NCBI RefSeq assembly: GCF_001294455.1
Contig: NZ_LIKT01000015.1
Location: 1-64,000 of the forward strand
From: Phaeobacter sp. 11ANDIMAR09
GTDB taxonomy: Bacteria > Pseudomonadota > Alphaproteobacteria > Rhodobacterales > Rhodobacteraceae
DNA: 64,000 bases
Direction of reading: 5' to 3'
Of the stretch, positions 45,414 through 53,111 are shown piece by piece. The notes under the pieces were generated by a model. It had not been told where the DNA came from and did not search any database. It saw only the letters and a list, made by a program, of their open reading frames with translations. Both the position numbers and the translations under genes were made by a program. Position 1 is the stretch's first letter; each line of letters begins with the position of its first letter.

Positions 45414-46543
45414 GCAAACGCCGCGTCTTTGATATCAACTTCCCTTCGGATCCTGCGCCGCAGGCTGCCCCTGCCCCGGAGCCTGCGGGCAAGGAGACTT
45501 CGCCTGCGCCTGAAAGTCGGCGTGGTCCCATGGCCACTGCGATCACCGAAAACGCCGCAGCCTTGAAGGCGCGTGCTGCGACTGAGCAGAATATTCGGGC
45601 TGAAAACGACCGGCTGGCGCATGAGTTTGTGCGTCTGAAAAAACTGGGGCTGGTGGTAGACCGTATTCCTTTGGACAAAATCTCGACCAGCAAACTGGTG
45701 CGTGACCGGGCGACCTCGCGCGATCCGGAACTGGAGGAGCTGCAGGCTTCGATCCGCAGTATTGGCCTGTCGAACCCGATCCGGGTCGAAGAGGATGCCG
45801 AGGGCAGCTATCAGCTGGTTCAGGGGTTCCGCCGCCTGTCGGCCTATCGCGCGCTTTACGCCGAAACCGGTGATACCGAATTCGCCGCGATCCCCGCGGG
45901 ACTGATCGCCAAGGGCGAGGATCTTAAGGGGCTGTATCGCCGGATGGTAGATGAAAACCTGGTGCGGCGCGATATCTCCTTTGCAGAAATGGCGCAGCTG
46001 GCGCTCTCTTATGCGCAGGACCCGGATACGGATTGTGAGCTGGTTGCGGATGCTGTGGCGCATCTCTATGCCTCCGCTGGGCGGCAAAAACGCAGCTACA
46101 TTCGCCATTTTGCTGATCTTCTGGAAATGATCGGCGAAGGGCTGCAGTATGCGGAAACCATTCCGCGGGCATTGGGATTGGATCTGAAGAAGCGGCTGTC
46201 CGAAGACGAGAGCCAGGTGGCGCAGCTGAACAGGGTGTTGCAAACCACCCCCTGCCCCGATGCAGAGGCCGAAATTGATCTGCTGCGTGGGTTTCTTGCG
46301 GGCACCTTAGAGGCAGAGGATGGGGGGAGCAGCGCCACGTCCGGCTCAGACAGGGTCAAGACTGGCGTGGCCAAAACCACCCTGCGCTGTGCGTTGCCTG
46401 CAGGGACTGTGCGGTGCCAGGCGCGCGATGGTAGAATTGAACTTGCCATGGAACGCGACTTTTCAGTGATTGATCGCTATCGGTTGGAGGCGGCAATATC
46501 TGCCTTTTTTGCCGCCCTGGAAGAGGACGAGCCGAAGGACTAA
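45410..46543 (+). CDS. parB: partition protein ParB
   Basis: 377 residues: a Pro/Ala-rich N-terminus, ParB/Srx CTP-binding domain (about 85-190; IRSIGLSNPIRV, LVQGFRRLSAYRAL, DENLVRRDISFAEMAQLA), a central HTH-type region, an acidic linker, and a C-terminal dimerisation segment. It should bind the 16-bp palindromes. ATG overlaps the parA stop (ATGA). Transcription ends in the hairpin at 46566-46597. Confidence 0.92.
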   Translation: MSKRRVFDINFPSDPAPQAAPAPEPAGKETSPAPESRRGPMATAITENAAALKARAATEQNIRAENDRLAHEFVRLKKLGLVVDRIPLDKISTSKLVRDRATSRDPELEELQASIRSIGLSNPIRVEEDAEGSYQLVQGFRRLSAYRALYAETGDTEFAAIPAGLIAKGEDLKGLYRRMVDENLVRRDISFAEMAQLALSYAQDPDTDCELVADAVAHLYASAGRQKRSYIRHFADLLEMIGEGLQYAETIPRALGLDLKKRLSEDESQVAQLNRVLQTTPCPDAEAEIDLLRGFLAGTLEAEDGGSSATSGSDRVKTGVAKTTLRCALPAGTVRCQARDGRIELAMERDFSVIDRYRLEAAISAFFAALEEDEPKD

Positions 46544-46565
46544 TCGTTTTGATCTTAGGCAAAGC

Positions 46566-46600
46566 ATAAGGGCTGTCCCTGCGGGGACAGCCCTTATTTC
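46566..46600. terminator. parB terminator hairpin with embedded parS-like core
   Basis: Perfect 14-bp stem ATAAGGGCTGTCCC / GGGACAGCCCTTAT with a TGCG loop, followed by TTC on the plus strand and preceded by sequence allowing read-out the other way. Lies between convergent parB and the OmpA gene, so it can serve both. The centre is a parS variant. Confidence 0.7.
46574..46589. other. parS: parS-like site 3, in the terminator
   Basis: TGTCCCTGCGGGGACA, differing from the other copies by one base (T for C in the left half). Embedded in the parB terminator stem, so similarity could partly reflect hairpin structure, but both halves of the 16-mer are otherwise kept. Confidence 0.6.
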
Positions 46601-46623
46601 ATTTCAAAGCGGGTCACTCGAAA

Positions 46624-47664
46624 TCAGTTCAGAACCTTGAAGGCGATGCGTCGGTTCTTGGCGCGGTTCTGCGCGGTGTCATTGGGAACTAATGGAATGG
46701 ATTCACCATAGCCAACGGATTGTAGACGCTGTTGCGCGATCCCTTTATTCGACAGATACCGGACCACAGAGTTTGCGCGTTTCTGGCTGAGGCGGGTGTT
46801 TGAGGCCGCGCTGCCCTTGTCATCGGTATGACCGCCGACTTCGATCACCATGTCTGGACAGCGGCTGACGATATCAAACAGGCCATCCAGAAAATCGACA
46901 GATTTTTGATCCAGCCGTGAGGTTCCCGGTGCAAAATTGACGCTGCGACTACGCGACAAAATATCAAATCGCCCAAGACAGGCTTCACGACTGAAATCGC
47001 CTGTGGCCTCCAGGGCCGCTGTGCTGCCTGTATTGGTAGGGGCTGCCAGCACCGGTGTGCCAGGCGCCCGACGATCAAAGGCCAGGTTCAGGTTCACAAT
47101 GCCAAGCGGCGTGATCGTGACATTGGCCGCTTCCTGCAACTTGTCGCGGCCACCCATCAGGTTGAAATCCTCAAGCTGAAGAATGACTGGATTGAGGGTG
47201 GATATGTTGATCCGGTCATTGCTGACCAAAGTGACGGCGACCTCTGCTTCCAGTTCAACCTCGACACCATGTAGCGACAGGGTCACCGGCAGCGTGATCA
47301 CCTTGCGTCGCAGGCTGGGCAAATCCTGCAGCGGGACAGGATCGAGAACAGCGGTCACTGTGGCCTCAGGGAAGGTGAAAGTCTCAAAAAACAAAAACCG
47401 CATGCGCACGTTGCGCAGGTCGATTTTTGTATCTACGGAATCCAATGCGATCACCAGCTGAGCAATGCCACGTTCGGTGATTTGGCCACTTATGGCTGCA
47501 AATCGGCTGGTTTCCGCGACCTTGTCCTTTTTGACAGAGAGGAAGGTGATGGCTGAGGCATCAGGGTCCAATTGCCATCCATGTTCAAAGGGATCCGCAG
47601 CCAGGGCTGGCTGGGTGAACAGCAAGAAGAGGATGAGGAATGGGCGAAGAAATTGGCGTAACAT
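46624..47664 (-). CDS. YceI-like/OmpA fusion outer-membrane or periplasmic protein
   Basis: 346 residues from the ATG at 47664, which opens a clear signal peptide (FLRPFLILFLLFTQPALA, cut near residue 22); the frame is open to 47964 without support. The first half (about 27-200; WQLDPDASAITFLSVKKDK) resembles YceI-type lipid-binding domains; the second (about 235-346; VNFAPGTSRLDQKSVDFL, EVGGHTDDKGSAASN, LSQKRANSVVRYL, GYGESIPLVPND) is an OmpA peptidoglycan-binding domain. Located between parB and the T6SS locus, it may anchor an envelope machine to the wall; that is inferred. Confidence 0.8.
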   Translation of the reverse strand: MLRQFLRPFLILFLLFTQPALAADPFEHGWQLDPDASAITFLSVKKDKVAETSRFAAISGQITERGIAQLVIALDSVDTKIDLRNVRMRFLFFETFTFPEATVTAVLDPVPLQDLPSLRRKVITLPVTLSLHGVEVELEAEVAVTLVSNDRINISTLNPVILQLEDFNLMGGRDKLQEAANVTITPLGIVNLNLAFDRRAPGTPVLAAPTNTGSTAALEATGDFSREACLGRFDILSRSRSVNFAPGTSRLDQKSVDFLDGLFDIVSRCPDMVIEVGGHTDDKGSAASNTRLSQKRANSVVRYLSNKGIAQQRLQSVGYGESIPLVPNDTAQNRAKNRRIAFKVLN

Positions 47665-47809
47665 GGCAAAATACTCATACAAGAATGATGAACTAGGGTA
47701 GCCTCGACTTAGGGCCGGGTTTGGGCTCTTCTCTTGATTAACGAAAATCCTAGGGAAAAATGCAAGTATTGCGTAGCCTCGGCCAAATAAATGCCAAGCG
47801 TTCGTTGGG

Positions 47810-47825
47810 TGTCCCCGCGGGGACA
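47810..47825. other. parS: parS-like site 4, upstream of the caspase-like gene
   Basis: Exact copy of TGTCCCCGCGGGGACA, ending 20 bp before the GTG start of the next gene and so close to or within its promoter and leader. Binding or spreading of ParB here could affect that gene's expression. Confidence 0.75.
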
Positions 47826-47845
47826 GATATTGGAGTATTACTGTA

Positions 47846-49363
47846 GTGACTGGTTTTTTGGCCAAGGGCCTGTTCCATCTTTTCATCGTTGCCACGCTTT
47901 TGTCAGCTCCGGCGCGGGCTTTTGCAGAGGAGCACAATCGCCGCCTGGCCCTGGTCATTGGCAATGCGTCCTACGGAAGTGTGTCTGCGCTGGATAATCC
48001 TGCCAATGATGCGCGGATGATTTCAACAACTCTCCAGGATATCGGTTTTACCGTCACCATGGCGGTGGACCTGAGCCAGATCGAAATGAAACGTGCCATT
48101 GCCCAGTTCGGCCGCGATCTGCGCGCCGCAGGCGAGGAGGCCACGGGGTTGTTCTATTACGCTGGGCACGGAGTTCAGAGCTTTGGCAACAACTACCTTT
48201 TGCCGGTTGATGTCACCCTGTCCGATGCCGCGGATCTGGATTTGATGGCGGTTGAAGCACAATCCGTGTTGCGTCAGATGGCGTCAGCGCGCAACCGCAC
48301 CAATCTGGTGATCCTGGATGCCTGCCGCAACAATCCCTTTGAGGACGTCCCGGATCTGAATCAAAGTGGTTTGGCGGAGATGAAGGCCCCAACGGGAACT
48401 TTTCTGGCCTATGCCACGGCCCCGGGCAGCGTTGCTTTGGACGGGCAGGGTGAGAACAGCCCCTTTACCCAGGCGCTGGTCAAACACATCACCCGACCAG
48501 GACAGCCGGTGGAACAGGCCTTTAAGGAGGTGCGCCGTGAGGTGTTAGCTCAGAGTGCCGGATTGCAAACTCCCTGGGATACCTCTTCTTTGGTGAGTGA
48601 TTTTATGTTCGTCACAGCGCCTGAGCGCCCTATTCTGACGGCAGCCGAAACCGAAGAACTGCAGCTCTGGCGCTCGGTTCGTGCGACACGGGATCCGGTC
48701 CAGCTCATGCTCTTCCTGCGGGGCTACCCCGAAAGCGCTTATGCCGAAGAAGCCCGCGCCATGCTGGCAGAGGTCATGGCGGAGGAACTGTCTGTTGGGG
48801 CTCCGGCACCAGAGACATCCGCGCTGGCATCGACGGTTCCGGATGAAGCAGAAACGGCGCTTTTTAAGGCGGCGCAGGAGGACGGGTCTGTGACCGCCTA
48901 TGAGGCCTATCTGCAAAGCTTCCCCGAGGGGACATATGCAGAAATCGCAATGACGGAAATTGCGGCCTTGCAGGCGGGGCAAAGCACGGATCCGATTGGA
49001 GAGGGGGTAGCGCCAGTTGCTGAGGCGCCCAGTCCGGACCCCGGACCTGCGCCACGGCAACAAGAGGCGGGACCCGTGACCTATGCCAGCCCACTGGTGT
49101 CAGAGTTGAGTCAGATCAGCGGGCTGAGCCTTGCAGAGATAATTGAACAGGCTCCGATGTTTCCCCCGATCGAGGGGTTGCCGGAAAGCTATTGGAAAAC
49201 TCAGACCTGCAGCTCCTGTCATCAATGGAACAGGGACCGGCTGTGTGAGCAGGCTAATACCTATCTCAGCCTGAACATGCAGCGCTCGCTGAACAAACAA
49301 CACCCCTTTGGCGGGGTGATGAAGCGGAGCCTGAAGTCCTGGGCTGCCGGTGGCTGCCAATAG
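47846..49363 (+). CDS. secreted caspase-like (C14 family) protein with C-terminal CxxCH
   Basis: 505 residues, GTG start with GGAG ten bases upstream. Signal peptide (about 1-27, SAPARAFAEE). Caspase fold about 31-260: RRLALVIGNASYG, catalytic His in FYYAGHGVQ, catalytic Cys in LDACRNNPF. Then a helical repeat-like region with FLRGYPESAYAEEAR and LQSFPEGTYAEIA, a Pro-rich linker, and a ~90-residue C-terminal module with CSSCH (a heme-c/zinc-type CxxCH) and two further Cys. The T6SS neighbourhood suggests an envelope role, perhaps an effector or maturation protease, but nothing proves it. Confidence 0.82.
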   Translation: MTGFLAKGLFHLFIVATLLSAPARAFAEEHNRRLALVIGNASYGSVSALDNPANDARMISTTLQDIGFTVTMAVDLSQIEMKRAIAQFGRDLRAAGEEATGLFYYAGHGVQSFGNNYLLPVDVTLSDAADLDLMAVEAQSVLRQMASARNRTNLVILDACRNNPFEDVPDLNQSGLAEMKAPTGTFLAYATAPGSVALDGQGENSPFTQALVKHITRPGQPVEQAFKEVRREVLAQSAGLQTPWDTSSLVSDFMFVTAPERPILTAAETEELQLWRSVRATRDPVQLMLFLRGYPESAYAEEARAMLAEVMAEELSVGAPAPETSALASTVPDEAETALFKAAQEDGSVTAYEAYLQSFPEGTYAEIAMTEIAALQAGQSTDPIGEGVAPVAEAPSPDPGPAPRQQEAGPVTYASPLVSELSQISGLSLAEIIEQAPMFPPIEGLPESYWKTQTCSSCHQWNRDRLCEQANTYLSLNMQRSLNKQHPFGGVMKRSLKSWAAGGCQ

Positions 49364-49496
49364 TTTGAAGGGCTAAGACAGAACCGGCTTGGCGTGCCCT
49401 AAGCCGTACCTTTGGTCCATCCGAGGTTCCGGAAGAAAAGGGGGGCTCCCGCCTAAGATTGTGCACTCAAAGATTGCCCAATCTCAGTTGGGCCCG

Positions 49497-49519
49497 GCAG
49501 CTTGCCATGGGCAAGCTGC
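49497..49519. terminator. perfect hairpin between convergent genes
   Basis: GCAGCTTGCC-ATG-GGCAAGCTGC, a perfect 10-bp stem with 3-nt loop, between the caspase-like gene and the convergent TonB-like gene. A smaller hairpin GCCCAA-N6-TTGGGC lies just before it. No long T tract on either side. Confidence 0.5.
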
Positions 49520-49526
49520 AGTGGCT

Positions 49527-51098
49527 CTAGTTTGCATGGGTTTCAATCAAAAAGTAGACCCATTCTCCTTTGAAATCAGGATCTTGAGATCTTTTTTCAT
49601 CCACTCTCAGACGCAGAAAGTCAAGATAGGGGGCGGCCGGCTCGCTGAGCGGGCGCAGTGCCTCATACAGAGGGGAAGAGGCAGCAAAGGCAACCGCGAT
49701 CTCCTGACCATATGGAGGACCTACGGTGATTTGAAGGCCTGGGTCTTCGGGTGTCTTGGCGCCAACGCGCAGTGCGGTTTTGGGCTGCGCCAAGGTCAGC
49801 GGAATATGCGCATTTGGGCTCAGATGAAGGACATTGCCAGCCGCATCAAAGTAATCAACGTATAGATAGGCCGGATAATCTGGGGCTGTCAGATCAAAAT
49901 AGAGTTGCTCGCCACCGGTGTAGCTCAACACCCGGGCCTGAGCATCCGGGCCGAGCAGCAGCGGGTTGGTGATCTGATCGGTGCTTTGCGGCAGGCCAAC
50001 CTGGGAGATACCACTGAGCGCGCCACATTGCGGACGCGGCAGGAGACGCATTTTGTCAGAGAGGGCAATGTCGCGGCCCATTTGCGCCTGCAAAGCGGCC
50101 AGAACCGGTCCGCGCAGACCGTCTTCGGGGAGGTGCCCACGCAGCTCCAGTGTTGCGGTGTCCGGGTCAAAGACGGCCTGCAGCCGGGAGCAGGGTACGG
50201 CGCCGAGCAGCCCGGCAAGCCCGTCTCGCAGCCCTGTGGCCCGGCCGATGGGATCATCCGGTTGTGTGAAACTCTGGAATGCGGCAACTGAGGCTGGGTC
50301 TAGATCCTTGGTTGCATCGCCCTGAAAAGCCAGAGCGGCGGTGATCGCCTCGGATTGGTTTGGGCTCTCAATCGCCTGCTGTGCAGCTGTAGCAGCGGCG
50401 GCCAGCGGCTGGTTTTGCGCGACACTGGGGGGCGTATCTTGTGTGAGAGCCTGGGTGGATACGGCGCTGGCGTTGACCGGGCGGGGCGTCGCTGCCGCGA
50501 GCTCTTGTGATGCCGTGGCCTGCGCAGCGACCGCCTGAGCCGCGGCTGGGCGAGCCGTGAGAGAGGTGCTTTCAGCAGGTTGAAGCGGCACCGCTTGGGC
50601 GAAAGCGGGTTGGGCTGATACCCACTGCGGCTCGGCCAAAAGCGCCGACAAAGCTTGCCCAGGCGTGGTCAGTGCAGGGGTTTTCTGTGGGGCGGGCGGA
50701 GGAGAGGCCAAAGCCGTGGGGGTAGGGGAAGAGCTGGCGAGGCGCTCCCCCTGCGAGGGCGCCTCAGCGATAGGGTGGGGGGACAGGGAACTGGCCTGCG
50801 CAGTGGTCCTAGGCACCGCACCCGCGTCAAGGCTCTCTCCCTGGGCTGAGGCTTCTCTACTCGGCTCAGGATCGGCGGTTTGTTCTCGTGCCTCGCTACG
50901 TGCAACCTGTTGGGATTCCATTGAAAGCGCGCTTTGAGGGCTGGGTTGCTGCGGCAAGGGGACTGGATCAAGAAACGGCATCAACGCGGCTATTGCCACC
51001 AGATGCGCACAGGCCGAAACAGTCAGACCCAGGGCCCAGCCTCCGGCACCCAATGGTGACAGCACATCGGGGGTGTGGGTATCTGGCCAATGGGTCAC
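49527..51098 (-). CDS. TonB-like membrane-anchored protein with C-terminal DUF4384
   Basis: 523 residues. One N-terminal membrane segment (about 18-42, GGWALGLTVSACAHLVAIAALMPFL), a long Ala/Pro/Ser/Gln-rich periplasmic stretch (about 43-270), a folded domain with Cys pair (LLGAVPCSRLQAVFDPD, RPQCGAL), and a DUF4384-like end (about 400-500; YLYVDYFDAAGNVLHLSPNA). No TonB_C domain is seen, but position after exbB-exbD-exbD and the N-terminal build are TonB/TolA-like, so it may transmit proton-motive energy across the periplasm. ATG overlaps the exbD stop upstream. Confidence 0.7.
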   Translation of the reverse strand: MTHWPDTHTPDVLSPLGAGGWALGLTVSACAHLVAIAALMPFLDPVPLPQQPSPQSALSMESQQVARSEAREQTADPEPSREASAQGESLDAGAVPRTTAQASSLSPHPIAEAPSQGERLASSSPTPTALASPPPAPQKTPALTTPGQALSALLAEPQWVSAQPAFAQAVPLQPAESTSLTARPAAAQAVAAQATASQELAAATPRPVNASAVSTQALTQDTPPSVAQNQPLAAAATAAQQAIESPNQSEAITAALAFQGDATKDLDPASVAAFQSFTQPDDPIGRATGLRDGLAGLLGAVPCSRLQAVFDPDTATLELRGHLPEDGLRGPVLAALQAQMGRDIALSDKMRLLPRPQCGALSGISQVGLPQSTDQITNPLLLGPDAQARVLSYTGGEQLYFDLTAPDYPAYLYVDYFDAAGNVLHLSPNAHIPLTLAQPKTALRVGAKTPEDPGLQITVGPPYGQEIAVAFAASSPLYEALRPLSEPAAPYLDFLRLRVDEKRSQDPDFKGEWVYFLIETHAN

Positions 51099-51520
51099 AG
51101 ATCGCCCCCGGAGGAGGGGGCTCGTTCTGGCGTCACCACCAAAATGACATCACGAATACCTATGACTTCGGCCTGGCTGACATAGGGCAGAACATGGCGC
51201 AGATCTGCATCGCGATGGGCATTGATCCGCAGCCGCAATGCGGGATCTTTCGCCAGGCTTGCGGTCAAGGCAGGGCCCAGTTCTAGTGTCGCAATTTCAC
51301 GGCCATCTAGGGCAAGTTTCCCGGTTTTTGAGATGGCCAGGGTGATCCCGCCCGCCGGCATGTCTCGCCCGGTTTCGGTCTGCGGCGGGGCGACATCAAA
51401 GGGGGCGGTGGCATCCATGCGACCGATCAGCATAAAGAAGACCAACAGGAAAAAAACCACATCAATCAACGCAATGATGGTTTCCGTCTGTGGTGTTCGG
51501 CTGGCGCGTTTCAGCTTCAT
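51095..51520 (-). CDS. exbD: ExbD/TolR-family protein, second copy
   Basis: 141 residues. Single membrane segment near the N-terminus with the conserved Asp (ETIIALIDVVFFLLVFFM, about 14-31), then a periplasmic ExbD/TolR domain. Pairs with the ExbB-like protein as a proton-driven stator. Coupled to the other exbD and to the TonB-like gene by ATGA overlaps. Confidence 0.88.
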   Translation of the reverse strand: MKLKRASRTPQTETIIALIDVVFFLLVFFMLIGRMDATAPFDVAPPQTETGRDMPAGGITLAISKTGKLALDGREIATLELGPALTASLAKDPALRLRINAHRDADLRHVLPYVSQAEVIGIRDVILVVTPERAPSSGGDL

Positions 51521-51927
51521 GGCCGGGCCTCCAGTCGCAAAACCCGCATGTTTTGTACCCCTGCCTGTGCTGATTGGTCCATTATGGAAATCAGCGCTTG
51601 GGTGGGTGCCGACCCCGAGGGCAGGATGACAAGCTGCGCGAGGGGATCTTTGGCCAGAGCCTGCGCCAGGATCTGGTCTAATTCCTGGCGTGATAAGGCC
51701 GCGCCGCGCAGACTGGGGCTGCCATCTGCCTGGATACGGATCATCAGACGCAGATCTGACGCTTCAGTGGGTTTTGCCATTTCCCCGGAGGGGCGCAAGG
51801 CCGGGATCATATCCAGATTGAGATATGTCGAGGTCACCATGAAAAAGACCAGCAGGATCAACATCACGTCGATCATTGGCACCAAAGAGATCAAGGCTTT
51901 GGGAGGGGCGCGGCGGGTGAGGACCAT
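51517..51927 (-). CDS. exbD: ExbD/TolR-family protein, first copy
   Basis: 136 residues with one membrane segment containing the key Asp (LVPMIDVMLILLVFFMVTS, about 16-34) and a periplasmic domain. Two different exbD genes in tandem suggest a heteromeric ExbD dimer, as in some TonB-independent Exb systems. Lies 18 bp after exbB. Confidence 0.88.
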   Translation of the reverse strand: MVLTRRAPPKALISLVPMIDVMLILLVFFMVTSTYLNLDMIPALRPSGEMAKPTEASDLRLMIRIQADGSPSLRGAALSRQELDQILAQALAKDPLAQLVILPSGSAPTQALISIMDQSAQAGVQNMRVLRLEARP

Positions 51928-51945
51928 CAGAGAATACTCCTGTGG

Positions 51946-52563
51946 CTAGCGGCCATGATCCGCCAGCATCAACTGTCCCACCGCGCTTTCGATCAGCATT
52001 GCCGCCGTGTCGATACGGGCAGAAAACAACCCTGCTGCGATGGCGGCGGGAATGGCCACGACCAGGCCTGCCGCAGTGGTCAGCAAAGCCTGCCAGATGC
52101 CCCCGGCCAGCACTGAGGCATTGGCCGCGCCCTGGGCCAGCTCCAGCTCCTGAAAGGACTGGATCATGCCAAGCACGGTGCCCAGCAGCCCAAGGAGCGG
52201 CGACACCATGGCAATCAGCTCCAAGAGCCGGATCAGGCTGTTCATCCGTTGCACTTCTTCATTGCCGCGCCGTTCCAGTTCCGAGGTCAGAACCGGGCCC
52301 TTGAGTCCGTTTTGCAGGGCACCCATGGCAAAATGCAGGACCCTGTCGGCCGGAGATTTGCCCCGTTCGATCTTGGTCCGGGCACCATGCTTGTCGCCAG
52401 TCTGCCAGAGCTCGATCGCATCTTGACGCGGGTCCTTACCAGAGGTGACAGGCCAAAGGTGCACCAGTTTCATCACAATCAGGGTTAGCGAAAGCAGCGA
52501 GATCACGGCCAAAAGGGCGATGATCGGTCCGCCCGTCGTAAGGTTTTGCAGAATTGCCCCCAT
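51946..52563 (-). CDS. exbB: ExbB/TolQ/MotA-family proton channel protein
   Basis: 205 residues from the ATG at 52563, directly after the preceding stop (frame open to 52620). Three membrane segments: about 12-34 (GGPIIALLAVISLLSLTLIVM), about 110-132 (VSPLLGLLGTVLGMIQSF) and about 150-180 (ALLTTAAGLVVAIPAAIAAG), the latter two being the MotA/TolQ/ExbB core. Forms the stator with ExbD. Confidence 0.9.
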   Translation of the reverse strand: MGAILQNLTTGGPIIALLAVISLLSLTLIVMKLVHLWPVTSGKDPRQDAIELWQTGDKHGARTKIERGKSPADRVLHFAMGALQNGLKGPVLTSELERRGNEEVQRMNSLIRLLELIAMVSPLLGLLGTVLGMIQSFQELELAQGAANASVLAGGIWQALLTTAAGLVVAIPAAIAAGLFSARIDTAAMLIESAVGQLMLADHGR

Positions 52564-52565
52564 GG

Positions 52566-53009
52566 TTATTTCACCAGCTTGGCAGTGGCGCGCGATCCCA
52601 GAGTGAGGATCGGGAAGCAATCCATTTCGGCTTCGTTCTGTGGCTGACAGGCGGTCACGTCGTGCAGCAGAATTTCGGAGATGTTGCTACAGGCAATCTG
52701 CGGCACTTCAAAGAGTTTGAGGGTTGTGCGTTGGACGGGCAGGGGGGCAGCATCGACGGACAGCAGCCGGTCGATAACGCCGTCACCATCCAGAATGGCC
52801 AGGGACATTTCAAAACCCGCAAAGCTTTTGCCGGTTTGGTTTCGGAACAGGAAAAAGGCGCGGCAGCCGCCGCCATCGATCTCTTCCATCTTATTCAGTT
52901 CAACCTGTAGCGGACCGGTTTCGGCGCGAGTGTTTTGCGGCAGGCCCACCATTAGAGCAACGACCAGGCAGCGGCTGATCAGGGAAAGAGCTGAAGAAGA
53001 AAGGGGCAT
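52566..53009 (-). CDS. secreted protein of unknown function, first gene of the exbBD operon
   Basis: 147 residues with a signal peptide (about 1-29, LVVALMVGLPQNTRAE). The mature part has four Cys (GGGCRAFF, PQIACSNI, TACQPQ, DCFPIL) likely to form disulfides. No family recognised beyond conserved small periplasmic proteins that open ExbBD-type operons. It ends two bases before the exbB start codon, so it is co-transcribed and probably works with the ExbBD complex. Confidence 0.7.
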   Translation of the reverse strand: MPLSSSALSLISRCLVVALMVGLPQNTRAETGPLQVELNKMEEIDGGGCRAFFLFRNQTGKSFAGFEMSLAILDGDGVIDRLLSVDAAPLPVQRTTLKLFEVPQIACSNISEILLHDVTACQPQNEAEMDCFPILTLGSRATAKLVK

Positions 53010-53111
53010 TGCGGTCTCCGGGGCTGTAGGGAATAAGTGTCTAAATCTGCTAGCGTGTCTTTGGGTCTCGGCTGTCTCTTTGAGTGGATCGGGTAGGCAA
53101 CAAACAGGCGG

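Noticed and set aside
48920-48938. CTTCCCCGAGGGGACA resembling a fifth parS site
   Set aside because: Three mismatches from the palindrome and fully explained by codons for a FPEGTY repeat in the caspase-like protein.
50400-50900. Low-complexity GC-rich stretch with open frames on both strands
   Set aside because: It is the Ala/Pro/Ser/Gln spacer of the TonB-like protein; the opposite-strand frames are by-products.
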